A stretch of DNA of 64,000 nt. Origin: Elephas maximus indicus. Lineage: Eukaryota > Chordata > Mammalia > Proboscidea > Elephantidae. Position 1 is the first letter of the stretch. Every line of letters starts with the position of its first letter. Of this stretch, positions 11,025-22,860 are shown in pieces. The position numbers and the translations under genes are program-made. Where the stretch lies: positions 21,414,001-21,478,000 of the forward strand of contig NC_064826.1 of assembly GCF_024166365.1 (NCBI RefSeq), in the 5' to 3' direction. Below the pieces are notes generated by a model. The model was not told the DNA's origin. It was given only the letters and a program-made list of their open reading frames with translations, and searched no databases.

Positions 11025-11320
11025 AAAAAAAAACAGGCCACATATTGTAAGATTCCATTTCTATGAACTGTCCAGAATTGGCAAATCCATAGAGACAGAA
11101 GATAGATTAGCGGTTGCCTAGGGGCTGGGTAAGGGGAGAACAGGGAGTGAGTGCTAATGGATATGAGGTTTCTTTCTGGGAGGAGGAAAATGTTCTGGGA
11201 TTAGATAGTGGTGATGGTTGGTTGCATAACCTTGTGACTATACGAAATACCACTAAACTGTATACTTTAAAATGGTGAATTTTGTGGTATGTGAACTATA
11301 TCTCAATTTAAAAAGTGAAT
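11025..11320 (+). mobile_element. L1 LINE 3' end
   Basis: Words 'catattgtaagattccattt', 'ggttgcctaggggctgggta' and 'gtatactttaaaatggtgaa' are typical of L1M 3' ends. Confidence 0.75.
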
Positions 11321-11810
11321 TAAAACTTTTTTTTTCCAACCACAGCTTCCTCGTCTATAAAATTAATATTCCTACTTTGGAGGGTTGTTGTGTGAGATGA
11401 ATTTAATAAAATAGAGAGCAGAGCACAATGTTCCTACTGGGTGCTCCATTAAGGCTGAGCTGTCTTCCCAGGATGCCAGCTCTGGCTTCATCACTCGTGC
11501 CACCTTGGAAAAGCCAGTTCACTTCACTGAGCCGCAAATTTTTCTTTTGCAAAATGAAGGCCTGGGACTAGATGAACCCCATGATGTCTTCTGATTCAGC
11601 AAGGACCTCTTTAGTGCTCCTTGATTTATAAAATCACCAGGAGTAATTGTTTGTGTTTGTGTCACTTGACATTTTTCAAAGCACTTTCAAGCAACTTACT
11701 TCATTTGTTACCTTGCATAGTGTTTAGTATACTCTATCAAAATGACCATCCAATCGCTATCACTAAATTGCACACCTTAAAAAAGTTGAATTGGCAAATG
11801 TTGTGTTATA
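11321..11810. other. Unassigned intergenic DNA
   Basis: Includes MIR-like wording ('cttcactgagccgcaaattt', 'aaaatgaaggcctgggacta') at about 11505-11590. No gene seen. Confidence 0.4.
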
Positions 11811-11973
11811 TATGGAGCCCCAGTGGCACAGTGGTTAAGCGTTTGGCTGCTAACCAAATGTTGGCAGTTTGAATCTACCAGCCGCTCCTTGGAAGCCCTA
11901 TGGGGCAGTTCTACTCTATCCTAGAAGGTTGCTATGAGCTGGAATCAACTTGATGGCAATGGATTTTTTTTTT
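11811..11973 (+). repeat. AfroSINE, short subfamily
   Basis: From 'ggagccccagtggcacagtg' to 'gatggcaatggattttttt', complete. Confidence 0.92.
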
Positions 11974-12507
11974 TGAGGAGGGGTTATGGATGTTACTACA
12001 ATATATTTTACAAAAAATTTTTTTTTTGAATGACAATCAGTCTCCAGAGAAATGAGCAATAAACCACCAGGAAATGGGAACATCAGGTGCTGAGGTGTGT
12101 CGGGAGAGGAAGTGGACCGCACACCTGCACAGCACACCTGCACAGAGAGCTGCTGCAGAAGCCCCGCCTGTGCCAGACAGAGGAATGAGATCCCTGCCCC
12201 TCCCCCTCTAAGGCCCGGCCCAGGTGCCAGCACTTGGGGTGACAAAGGCACTCAGTGGCTCATCACAGACACCCGCCTGCCTTCTCCCCACCCCTGGCAG
12301 GCTCCAGTTTTTAGGGGTCACAGAAACCCACTCTTGCAGGTCACTGATGACATAAGCTTTCCAAACCCAGTCTGAAATCTCCTTCCAGGCTAAGGAGAGT
12401 TCTTGGTTTTGCTGGCTGAAAACTAAACAGGGCGGTGTATCCACGGCCTTTCAATCTGCAGGCGTGATGCTCTTTTTTCTTTTTTTCAGTGCGTGTAGGG
12501 AGAGGGA

Positions 12508-12722
12508 GGAGGCCCTGGGTGGCACAGTTAATGCACTGTGTTCCGCTGCTAACTGCAAGGATGGAGGTTCAAATCCACCCAGAGGCACCTTGGAAGAAAG
12601 CCCTGGTAAGCTACTTCCGAGATATCTCAGACACCGAACACTCTAGGGAGCATAGTTCTACTCTGACACACACGGGATCAGAACGAGGCGGGACTGACTA
12701 GACAGCTACTGGTTTGGTTTTT
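12508..12722 (+). repeat. AfroSINE with RTE 5'-like body
   Basis: Words 'ggccctgggtggcacagtta', 'cacccagaggcaccttggaa', 'ccctggtaagctacttccga' and 'gctactggtttggtttttg'. Confidence 0.88.
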
Positions 12723-15190
12723 GGTTTAGCGAGACAGAGCCCTCGGGCACCTTCTGTCTCTTTCTCTCAGGCACACACACTCACTCACACACTCTCTCAT
12801 AGGTCTGCCCGGCAGCTGGCAGCTGGCAGCTGGCAGCAGGGTGGGATTGACCAAGGCTTCTACAGCACTGGTGGGAGACAGTGGAGACTTTGTAGCCGCT
12901 ATAGTGGAAGGTGGACAAGTGGGGAAAAGGTGCAATGACAGCGCACATCATCCCACAAGATCTCGCCCTGGCTTGGGGTTATCAGGCCTATCTCTGTACC
13001 TCCAGAGGTAGAGGAGTTGCTGTCCCATCCCCACCCCCACCACCAGAGTTGCTTTTTCCCCAACCTTTGTGCCTTGGCCCTCCCTGGTGTCTCCGGGGTG
13101 AGCTGCAGACAGACGCTCCTGAGGGAGAGAAAGAAGGCAGTGCTGTGGATACAGCTCCTGTCTGCAGGTAACCAGGAGGGGCCTGCGGCCAGCATGGGGC
13201 CCTGGGGACCGCCAAGAAATCCAAGGCTCCAGGCACTCACACAGACCTCAGGGCTGAGCGGGGGCCTGAGCCCCTGGGCCAGAAGGCTCAGCACAATTTA
13301 GTCTTGGCAGCGGGTCACCGAAGCTGACTCCTGCTGCCCTGCGGCCCTCCCGCTAGGGCTGCCAACAACCCTAATGGCAGGGTCCCCTGAGGGGTGCCAC
13401 AAGGGTGGCAGGGGGAGATCCAACAGGGTGCGGGAACCAACAGGGTCTCAGCTGAGAGCAAGCCTTGGGGAGGTGGGAGGTGGCGCTCCCAGATGTGCCC
13501 TTGGACTGATGAGGCACATGGGAAGTGAAGCCTGGGGTGGAGAGAGGCTTGGGAGAGTGTGGTGGGCCAGGACCACCACTCCTGCAGCTGGGCCCCCACT
13601 CTTCTCCTCCCTCCCTCCAACATCAGGTCTTCATCCCTAGGAGGAAGCCCCTGCCCACCTAGTTCACCCCGCCCTCTGTTCTCACACACAGCACCTGCTT
13701 ACGCCTACAACCTCTCACAGGGGCAGGAGGGGATGGGCTCTTTCCATATTTAGAGCCCAGCTGCCCCCCCACAACCTGAACAGAAACATCTTCCCCTTCC
13801 TGCCCTCATGGCACCTGGGGACTGAATAGCACCCGTGGCAGCAGCTCCGCCAGTCTGGGCAATGGAGTGACGAGGGTGGGGCCAGCCTAGTGCCCTGGGT
13901 CCACGTGGCAGCGCTAGAGCCCAGTGTTCCTGCTCTTAAGCTTGGGCAAAAGGCAAGAGTGGGTTGGGGTGAAGGCCGGGTTTGTTGTGGCTCTGATAAT
14001 GTCAGGGCCTCCCAAGCAAGTGAAAAGTGTGCTTTGCACATTGCTTACATTTTTCTCCTGAGGCCAGGCTGGGAAACGACTAGAAAGAAAGGCAACGGAG
14101 GGTGGGCAGAGCTGTGAGACAGGCTTTTGGTGCCCTCTGTGCCCTAGGGGTGAGTGAGGGAAGGGCGTCTCAGCGGGGACCCAGGGTAGAGGCTTTGTGG
14201 TCATGGGCGGAAGGAGCCGTTTCCTGGACCGGGAATCCCCACCCTCCCACCCCATCTCTCCACCAACTGTGCTTGACACCCCCCACCCCCCACTCACCCG
14301 CTCTCAGTGAGCTGCAGAAGCAGACAGCAGCAGGGGGAAGCAAGGAAGCCTTCAGAGGTTGAAGCCCTGGAGGCCAGGGCTGGGAGAGGAGTGGAGAGGA
14401 GAAGAGTAAAGGGGCTCCTCCTGCTTCCTCTCTCCTGCCCCCATCACTTGGACATGGTGGCTAGTAGGGTGGGAGTGAGACCCACTTCTTCTCATCTGAC
14501 CTCACCCACCTCCCCAGTGTTGAGGCACAGAGAGAAGAAGCCAGGGAGGCCCCAGGCAATCCTCCAAATCTCACCCCCCTTGTCAGCTCCTCTGGCCTGA
14601 AACATCTCCTTCTTTTTCTTTCTTTTGCCCCTCATTCTCCTCTTCACCTTTTCTAACCCTGCTCCAGGGGGATTGCGTTCTCCCAGTCCCTGTTTCCCTA
14701 AATGTAGACTGGAGAGGAGGGACACCAGTTGCCGAAACAGACTCTGAGCAACTGAATTTGTGTGTGAATTCCCCGTGGACTTGTCCCCGCTCTTTCTCAG
14801 ATCTGCAGTAGCCAATCCCTTTGTCTCCTCAGAGTAGGACAGGGAACTCCCAGCTGTTCCTTTCACCCTGCCAGGTGAGAGCCTTCCCAGCATCCCCTGC
14901 ACTCTCAACCCCCAAACACCGTCTTTCCGGCACTTCCTTCCCCTACTTCCTGTGCTGCTGGATTCCTGATTCACTACAATAAAAACAATGCGTCCAGAGC
15001 TATTCAACTTTCATTGTACAGCAAGGCTTTCTTACCCCGCTAGTCTGTTAAGGGATGTTCCCATATCAATTGTGTGTTTGTTCTCTTGAGAATCCGATTC
15101 CATTTTCTACTAGCCTCTCTCTCCATTTCTTGCTTGAGGGGACATGTGTGTTTAGGTTTCTACAGGGTGTTATTTCAAATACAGAGATAG
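12723..15190. other. Non-repetitive GC-rich block, no recognised gene
   Basis: About 2.5 kb without SINE, LINE or LTR sequence, which is unusual for this window. A short CA-rich tract lies near 12773-12800. An AATAAA is present at about 14979. Open frames (for example minus 14492-15007, 171 codons, lysine/glycine-rich) have no recognisable family and no convincing splice structure. Confidence 0.4.
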
Positions 15191-15202
15191 TGATGTTCTG
15201 GA

Positions 15203-15404
15203 GCCCTAGGTGGTGCAAACGGATAACCTGCTCGGCTGATAACTGAAAGTTTGGTGGTTTGATTCCACCCAGAGGTACCTTGGAAGAAAGGCCTGGCAAC
15301 CTTCTTCTGAAAAATTAGCCATTGAAAAACCTATGAAACACAGTTCTAATCTGTACACATGAGCTGCCATGGGTTGGAGTCGACTTGGTGGCAACTGGTT
15401 TTTT
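15203..15404 (+). repeat. AfroSINE with RTE 5'-like body, clean target duplication
   Basis: Body 'gaagaaaggcctggcaacct' and 'aaattagccattgaaaaacc', tail 'gtcgacttggtggcaactgg'. The word 'gatgttctgga' occurs at 15192-15202 and 15406-15416. Confidence 0.92.
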
Positions 15405-15544
15405 GGATGTTCTGGAATCGAAACAGCTGGATTCAGGGCAGAAGGAAGCTTTGGTTTGGGTGATGGCCCTGAAGGTGGTAGATATCACCACAAAGGGGGC
15501 AGGAGGTCCATGGCTCAGGTGAGATAGACTACCCTGGGGAAAGG

Positions 15545-16056
15545 CAGTGTCATGGATTGAATTGTGTCCCCCAAAATATCTGTCAGCTTGGCTAGGTCAC
15601 AATTCCCAGTATTGTACAATTGTCAGTCATTTTGTCATCTGATGTGATTTCCCTATGTGTTGTGAATCCTATCACTATGATGTTAATGAGATGGATTAGC
15701 AGCAGTTACATTGATGAGACCTACAAGATTAGATAGTGTTTTAAGTCAGTCTCTTTTGAGATATAAAAGACAGAAGCGATCAGAGAGACATGGGGACCTC
15801 ATACCACCAAGAAAGCAACGCCAGGAGCAGAGCTTGTCTTTGGACTCAGGATCGCTGCACCTGAGAAGCTCCTTGACCAGAGAAAGATTGATGACAAGGA
15901 CCTTCCTCCAGAGCTGGCAGGGAGAGAAAGCCTTTCCCTGGAGCTGATACCCCGAATTTGGACTTTTAGCCTACTTTACTGTAAGGAAACAAATTCTCTT
16001 TGTTAAAGCTGCTCACTTGTTGCATTTCTGTTACAGCAGCACTAGATGACTAAGAC
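15545..16056 (+). mobile_element. LTR-like interspersed repeat, complete copy
   Basis: It begins 'tggattgaattgtgtccccc' and ends 'gcactagatgactaagaca', so its ends are TG...CA. The same element recurs at 20936-21928, 49926, 53472, 59174 and 63593. Layout and ends suggest a MaLR-type LTR, but I cannot name the family. Confidence 0.6.
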
Positions 16057-16213
16057 AGGCAGGAGCCATCACAGGGACGTCTCCCAAGCTTTCTGTGCTC
16101 TAGTGTCCTCATCCATCACACGGAGATAAGAATACCTGCCTGAGCACCCCGCGGGCTTCACCCAGGAAGCCCTGCTCGTTGCCCCGAAACCTCCCCCCTC
16201 ATTCCGCCTCAGC

Positions 16214-16431
16214 ACATGGGAACCAAAAAAAACCAGCTGCAGCTGAGTCGACCCCAGCTTGCGGCAACCACACGTGTCAGAGTAAAACTATGTTTTAGGG
16301 TTTTCAGCGGCCGATTTTTCAGAAGTAGATCCCCAGGCCTTTCTTCTGAGGCACCTCTGGGTGGACTCAAACCTCCAGTCTTTAGATCACCAGCCACGCC
16401 CATTAACCATTCACGCCACCCAAGGACTCCT
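16214..16431 (-). repeat. AfroSINE, body-containing subfamily
   Basis: Minus-strand, tail 'gcagctgagtcgaccccagc' at left, 'tctgaggcacctctgggtgg' in the middle, head 'cacgccacccaaggactcc' at right. Confidence 0.87.
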
Positions 16432-16654
16432 TCAGCACTTTCACCCAGGCTGGATCTCCTTATTGGAATGTCCTCTGTGGGCTCCCTTCCTGCCTAAATC
16501 CTGACTCTCCCTCAGAGGCCCGCTAGCCCTTCCTGCTTTGTGAAACCTCCCCTGGTGACCCCAGCTAATAACATTGGGCCTCTTCTTTCCACTTGTATAG
16601 CACTCACAGTGGCGCTAACCAAGGAGCACATAATTGTCGTGTACCAAGTGTTCC

Positions 16655-16921
16655 CAGCCTCGGCACTACTGACATCTTGGGCTGGTTAATTCTTTACGGT
16701 GGGGGTTGATCTCTGCATTTTCAGATGTTTAGCATTATCTCTGGCCTCTCCCCACTAGATGCTAGTAGCACCCTTCCAGTAGCGACAACCAAAAACTGTC
16801 TCCAGACATTGCAAATCAACCCTGGTTGAAGGAGGGGTATGAGTCAGAGTTGACCTGATGGCAGTGGATTTTTTGTTTGGGGGAGGGGTCGCAAACTTGC
16901 CCTCAGTTGAAAACCACTGCC
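16655..16921 (-). mobile_element. MER20 hAT DNA transposon with a SINE remnant inside
   Basis: Words 'gcactactgacatcttgggc', 'gctagtagcacccttccagt', 'ctgtctccagacattgcaaa' and 'agttgaaaaccactgcc' fit MER20. Bases 16838-16880 are an AfroSINE tail piece. Confidence 0.75.
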
Positions 16922-17124
16922 TTATATTGTTCCTTAGCTTTTAATGTTTTGTTTTTCTGGCTGGATTCCTTTGTGGGACCTAACGTGCCTTGCACGTTGT
17001 GATACATGTCAGGTGCTCTGTAATTATCTGTTGAGCAAATCAATACATGATTTTGAACTTTGAAAGTACAAATAGAAGTTGTTATTATATCTACCTTTAG
17101 GCCCAAATTACTTTTATGGGGTCC

Positions 17125-17294
17125 AAGCCAAAAAAACCAAACCCATTGCCGTCTAGCTGATTCCGACTCATAGCGACCCTATAGGACAGAGTAGAACTGC
17201 CCCAGAGGGATTCCAAGGAGCAGCTGGTGGATTTGAACTGCCAAACTTTTGGTTAGCAGCTGTAGCTCTTAACCACTACACCACCAGGGTTTCC
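17125..17294 (-). repeat. AfroSINE, short subfamily
   Basis: Minus-strand copy with A tract at left and 'actacaccaccagggtttcc' at right. Confidence 0.92.
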
Positions 17295-17444
17295 TTTTAT
17301 GGCTTAGAGATATTCATATTTATTGCTAAAAGGTAGTCCATTCTCTTCCCACAATCAGATTTTGAGGAACAATATAATTGAGAGCAAGGAACCTTGCTAT
17401 GTCCACTGCAGAAACAGTCCCATAACAAAAACTATGCAACAAAG

Positions 17445-17570
17445 GGCTCAAACATAACAACGATTGTGAGGATGGCACAGGACCAGGCAGTGTTTCCTTC
17501 TGTTGTTCTGGCCCCTATGATCCGGAACTGACTTGATGGCACCTAACACCAACAACAACAAAAACTATAT
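17445..17570 (+). mobile_element. RTE LINE 3' terminus
   Basis: Words 'aacgattgtgaggatggcac' and 'gaccaggcagtgtttccttc', ending in an 'aacaccaacaacaacaa' simple tail. 5' truncated. Confidence 0.82.
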
Positions 17571-18245
17571 TCAAGCTGAAACCTACTTATTTCAAATGAT
17601 TTTTCTTTCTCTTGTGATCTGAATTACAAAAGAATTGGAACCATTCTTCGAAGGCCATTGCAATGGAGTGTTATTTGTATAGGCCTCTCTGCTAATGGTG
17701 TCAGGTCCTGTAAGAAGGAAGAGAAAAGCTACTGGGAAGATAATTTAAAAAAACGATTAAGTGTCTCCCCTACTCCAGGAAGCCTCACCTGCTTTCCTTC
17801 CAGGATGGAACATCTCCCTCCTTTTGACTTCTAGAGCTCTTTGTGCTCCTCATGCTAGCTTCCCAAGGCCGCTGTAACAAAGTATGGCAAAGCGGGTGGC
17901 TTGAAATGACAGAAACTTCCTGCCTCGAAGTTCTGGGAGATAGAAGTTCCAATTAAAGATGCTGGCAGACCCTTACTCTCTCCAAAGGCTCTAGGGGGAG
18001 ATCCTTTCTGTCTTTCCCAGCTTCTGGTAGCCCCAGGCGTTCCTTGGCTTGCAGCTGCAGCTATCTCTGCCTGTATCTGTCACGTGGTCTCTTCCCTCTG
18101 TGTCTGCCTCTGTGTCTCTTTAATCAGTCTGATGAATTGCCTATGCATTGGCTTCTGGAAGTCTGGAAGATGAGGGTGTGCAGACAGGCTAGCAGCTAGA
18201 CCCACCACCACCCCTTCATCCTACAGCCCCATGTTACTAAGTGGG
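17571..18245. other. Unassigned DNA with a possible LTR-like segment
   Basis: From 17855 to 18210 it has wording like 'gaccttcccaaggccgctgtaacaaa', resembling the common MaLR-associated pattern. Divergent; no gene seen. Confidence 0.35.
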
Positions 18246-18585
18246 CCCCGGGGTGATTCAGTGGCAGAGTTCTCACCTCCCATGCTGGACCTGAGTTTGA
18301 TCCCCGGCCAGTACACCTCATGCTCAGACGCCACCCGACTGTCAGTGGAGCTGTGCATGTTGCTATGTTGTTGAGCAGGTTTCAGCAGAGCTTCCAGACT
18401 AAGATGGACTAGGAAGAAAAGCCTGGCAATCTACTTGCAAAAATCAGCCAAAGAAAACCCCGTGGATCACAATGGCTCAATCTGCAACCCGCCATGCGGA
18501 TGGCGCAGAACTGGGCAATGTTTTGTTTCTTGTGTATGGGTTGCCACGAGTCAGGGCCAGCTTATGGCAGACAACAATGACAATC
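18246..18585 (+). repeat. Composite SINE: glycine-tRNA-like head, RTE 5' segment, RTE 3' tail
   Basis: Head 'gggtgattcagtggcagagt', middle 'cagcagagcttccagactaa' and 'gactaggaagaaaagcctgg', tail 'gaactgggcaatgttttgtt'. Best preserved copy of this class in the window. Confidence 0.88.
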
Positions 18586-18902
18586 CTATATTTGAATCGT
18601 TTTTTTTTTTTCAAGCCAGAAAGGACCTTCTGCACCTTCTAATCCAATACCCTCATTTCTTAGATGAGGAAACTGAGGCCCAATGAGGACACATAGCTCT
18701 TTCATGGACAAAAGCCTGACATGGTTCATTGTCCTAACTTCCTTAGGAAAATTAAGTAGTTTTTTTTAGTTCTGGTTTCTTCAAATAGTGCGTCCAGATC
18801 AGGGTTTTTCAGCCTATTGACATTGGGACTGGATAATTCTGTGTTGCAAAGGGCTTCTTGCACAATGCAGCACATGTAGCAGCATCCCTGGCCTTTACCT
18901 AC

Positions 18903-19407
18903 TGTTGTCGTCAGGTGCTCTAGACTCAGCTCTGACTCATAGCAGAACACACAGCAGAACTCATACAGCAGAACGAAACACCACCTGGTTCTGTACCATC
19001 CTCACAATTGTTGCTGTGCTTGAGCCCATTGTTGCAGCCACTGTGTCAACCCATCTCATTGAGGGCCTTCCTCTTTTTTGCTGACCCTCTACCAGGCATG
19101 ATGTCCTTCTCCAGGGACTGGTCCCTCCTGATAACATGTCCAAAGTACGTGAGATGAAGTCTCACCATCCTTGCATCTAAGTATACCATTCTGGCTATAT
19201 TTCTTTCAAGACAGATTTGTTCGTTCTTCTGGCAGTCGGTGGTATATTCAATATTCTTCGCGAATACCATAATTCAAAGACATCAATTCTTCTTTGGTCT
19301 TCCTTATTCATTGTCCAGCTTTCACATGCATATGAGGTGATTGAAAACACCATGACTTGGGTCAGGCGCATCTTAGTTTTCAAAGTGACATCTTTGCACT
19401 TTAACAC
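18903..19407 (-). mobile_element. RTE LINE 3' fragment 1
   Basis: Minus-strand C-terminal coding region, 5' truncated: peptides VFAKNIEYTTDCQKNEQ-like and SYACESWTMNKEDQRRIDVF are readable in separate frames. Interrupted by stops. Confidence 0.88.
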
Positions 19408-19790
19408 TTGTAGTTGTTGTTGCTGTTAGGTGCCATCGAGTCAGTTCCGACTTATAGCGACCCTATGCACAACAGAACGAAACACTGCCCGGTCCTGCGC
19501 CATCCTTACAATCGTTGTTATGCTTGAGCTACTTTTTGCAGCCACTGTGTCAATCCACCTTGTTGAGGGTCTTCCTCTTTTCCGCTGACCCTGTACTCTG
19601 CCAAGCGTGATGTCCTTCTCCAGGGACTGATCCCTCCTGACAACATGTTGTGGTGACTCTGTACACAATGGAACACTTAACACTTAACAGGGGTCTTTTG
19701 CAGCAGATTTGCCCAACACAATATGTCGTTTGATTTCTTGACTGCTGTTTCTATGGGCATTGATTGTGGATCCAGTAACACCACCACATG
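19408..19790 (-). mobile_element. RTE LINE 3' fragment 2
   Basis: A second RTE 3' end begins at 'gttgttgttgctgttaggtg' and runs into the coding tail (RRDQSLEKDITLGRVQGQRK). The end at 19680-19790 continues fragment 1 after a gap, so one copy appears inserted in the other. Confidence 0.82.
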
Positions 19791-19935
19791 CCTATCCCCT
19801 CCCATTTCTGTACCTTACCCTCCACTCCCCATACCACCTTGTAACAACCAACAATAACTCCAGACGTAGCTGTCCTTGGGGCAAGGGAGGGGGGTTGTTG
19901 CAAAATCGCCCCTGGTAAGAGGCACTGGTCTAGAT

Positions 19936-20721
19936 ATTAAAGGTAAGTAAAATCCCTTCATATAAGGCTGAGGCTCTTGAGTTATCCCATCTTAATGTGA
20001 TTGTTTTAATGAATAGCTTCTAGCAATCTCATTTGTAGCCAACAAGCTCTGGAGAAAAGACAGAGCCACTCCAGTGAATTTGCAAGTGCTGGGTCTCGTC
20101 AGTACTTGGGCCCACTCATTACATATGTGTGTGTCATCTTTTTATTATACCCTACCTACTTCCAGAGGCCTTCGGAATGGTCCCTGACTCATTTCTTTTT
20201 CAGAACATATGAACATGTTCTGTGTATTGCCCAGAAGCTGGGCTCTTTCAGGTGGGGAGGGTGTCTTACTTGTCAGAGCCCTCCCCGTTGTATTCAGATT
20301 GTCTCTCTGCCTCACTGTGCATTAGGGCCCACAATAGCAGGGACAATGACAATCTTTTTCACCACTGTACTCCCAACATCAAGTACCCTGTTGGCACACG
20401 GGAGGGAACCAGTAAACACTTATGAAATGAACATACAATAGAAATGATAATATATTGTATTTAGCTGTGGGTCAAAAGTACAGAATGTAGCTATAGCTTA
20501 CTTAGTTTACAATAATCATTGCTTCTGTTTATTAAGAACATATATCGGGAATTTTACATGTATTAGCTCACTGATCTCAGATAAATATTATTAATCCATC
20601 TGAAAGATGAGAACCCTGAGACTCAGAGTTTGTAACTTGAGTGATTGTACAGTAAAGCCCATATTTGGACCTAGGCCCACCTAACTGCAGGTCCTAGTCT
20701 TAGTCTGCCTTGATATACTGT
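19936..20721. other. Unassigned intergenic DNA
   Basis: Includes MIR-like wording near 20555-20700 ('ttattaatccatctgaaaga', 'aaccctgagactcagagttt'). No gene seen. Confidence 0.4.
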
Positions 20722-20905
20722 TGGTGTTGTTAATTGCTGTTCAGTTGGCCCCCGACTCATGGCGACTCTGCACACAATGGAACAAAATGCCACCTCGTCC
20801 TGGACCATCCCCGTGATCAGCTGAGGATTGGACCATTGTGATACATAGGGTTTTCACTGGGTGATTTTCAGAAGTAGATCACCAGACCTTTCATTAGCAC
20901 AAAAA
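20722..20905 (-). repeat. Composite SINE, partial
   Basis: Minus-strand RTE-like tail ('cagttggcccccgactcatg') and middle ('ttttcagaagtagatcacca'); the tRNA head is missing. Confidence 0.75.
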
Positions 20906-20935
20906 ACTCAAAACTAATACAATAGTTCTAAAACT

Positions 20936-21928
20936 GAGGTTATGGATTGAACTGTGTCCCCCCAAAATATGTGTCAACTTGGTTAGGCTACGATACCCAG
21001 TATTTGTGTGGTTGTCCTCCATTTTGTGATTATAATTTTATGTTAAAGAGGATTAGGGTGGGATTGTAACACTCTTACCCAGGTCACATCCCTGATCCAA
21101 TGAAAAGGGAGTTTCCCTGTTGTCTTAGTCATTTATTGCTGCCGTAACAGAAATATCACAAGTAGGTGGCTTTAACAAAGGGAAGTTTATTCTCTTACAG
21201 TCCAGCAGGCTAGAAGTCTGAATTCGGGGCACTGGCTCCAGGGGAAGGTGTTCTCTCTCTGTCAGCTCTGGAGGAAGGTCCTTGTCATCATTATTCCCTT
21301 GGTCTGGGAGCATCTCAGCACAGGAATCTCAGGTCCAAAGAACGTATCTGCTCCCAGCACTGTTTTCTTGGTGGTATGAGGTCTCCATGTCTCTATGCTC
21401 GATTCTCTCTTTTATATCTCAAAATAAATTGGCTTAAGACACTATCCAATCTTGTATATCTCATCAGTATAACTGCCCCTAATCCATCTCATTTCATCAT
21501 AGTGATAGGATTTACAACAAATAAGGAAATCACGCAAAATGATGGACAATCAATACTGGGACTCATGCCCCAGCTAAGTTGACAGATATTTTGGGGGGAC
21601 ATAATCCAATCCATGGCACCTGGGGTGTGGCCTGCACCACCTTTTATCTCTCAAGAGATAAAAAGGAAAGGGAATCAAGCAGAGAGGGGCAACCTCATAC
21701 CACCAAGAAAGCAGTGCCAGGATCAGAGTGTGTCCTGTGGATCCAGGGTGCTAGTCTGGGGAAGACTGGTGAGAAAGTCGGCAGACAGCAGACAGAGAAA
21801 GGCTTCCCTTGGAGGTGATGCCCTGAATTTACACTTTTAGCTTACTTTACTGTGAAGAAATAAATTTCTCTTTGTTAAAGCCATCCACTTGTGGTATTTC
21901 TGTTCTAGCAGCACTAGATGACCAAGAC
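20936..21928 (+). mobile_element. LTR-like repeat interrupted by an inverted copy of itself
   Basis: Plus-strand 5' part 20936-21120, a whole minus-strand copy about 21121-21612, then the plus-strand 3' part 21613-21928 ('cataccaccaagaaagcagt' to 'actagatgaccaagaca'). Confidence 0.65.
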
Positions 21929-22065
21929 ATTTTCTTTTTTTTTTTTTTTCATTTTTCAAATGTAACACATGCTCATCTTAGAGAATTTAAAACATATAAA
22001 AAAAATAGGTAAGCAAAAACAAGAGGAATAAGATCACCTCTAATCCTACCGCAGAGATAATCACT

Positions 22066-22285
22066 GTTGCTATCAAGTTGACTCCAACCCATGGCAACCC
22101 CATGCGTGTCAGGGTAGTACTGTGCCCCATAGGGTTTTCAATGGCTCATTTTTTTTAAAAACTTTCCTGGTCCGTCTTAGTCTGGAAACTCTGCTAAAAC
22201 CTCTTTGGCATCATAGTAACAGCCTCCACTGACGAAAAGCTGGTGGCTGGGAATCGAACCCCGGTCTCCTGCATGGAAAGGGAGA
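22066..22285 (-). repeat. Composite SINE
   Basis: Tail 'gctatcaagttgactccaac' at left, RTE 5'-like middle 'tggtccgtcttagtctggaa', tRNA head at right ('gaatcgaaccccggtctcct'). Confidence 0.82.
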
Positions 22286-22750
22286 ATTCTCCCTCCCCTG
22301 TTTACAGTCGTAAGCCTGCAGGTCAACTCTTTTCTTGTGTAGGAATGATTATTTCACCAACAGGGACCAGAAAAATGACTATTACTGTGCACAGTTTAAA
22401 TCAGCCCACCCTTACCTCTTTGAGATTTCTGCAAGGACATAGAAATAATCTTATTACATAAAATCTTGTCCATCACAGCATTCACAGTGACAGAATTTCA
22501 CTGGTGGCCGGGAGGCCAGAGAAACTGTTTTAACCTTGAATCTGGGGAGTGGGTGTGTATGCGTACAGGAAAACATTATCAGTGACATAAAGTCCAAGCT
22601 CTTATCATTGCATAAGTTCAGTTTCCTTTGATATTTGCTGAAAAGCCTGGCCCATAACTCTCCCTCCTTGGAATGCATGTCAGCAATCCCTAATCGTTCA
22701 GTGTTTACCATTTGTTCTGCAGATTGTCAGATTTAAAAAAAGTATAGGTC
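22286..22750. other. Unassigned intergenic DNA
   Basis: No repeat or gene recognised. Confidence 0.4.
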
Positions 22751-22860
22751 CAAAAAAACCCTTTGCGATCTAGTCGATTCCAACTCATAGGACCCTAAAG
22801 GACAGAGTAGAACTGCTCCATAGGGTTTTCCAAGGAGCGGCTGATGGATTGGAACTGCCA
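22751..22860 (-). repeat. AfroSINE, head-truncated
   Basis: A tract, tail and body up to 'ggctgatggattggaactgcca', where it abuts the next SINE in opposite orientation. Confidence 0.88.

Larger units (their letters stand above)
18790..19935 (+). mobile_element. MER20 DNA transposon split by RTE insertions
   Basis: The left part is at about 18795-18902 ('cagcctattgacattgggac', 'gcagcatccctggcctttac') and the right part at about 19833-19933 ('aacaaccaacaataactcca', 'aaaatcgcccctggtaagag'). Everything between is RTE sequence. Confidence 0.7.

Noticed and set aside
14492..15007. Minus-strand frame of 171 codons
   Set aside because: Lysine/glycine-rich without motifs; the polypyrimidine-rich plus strand explains the composition.
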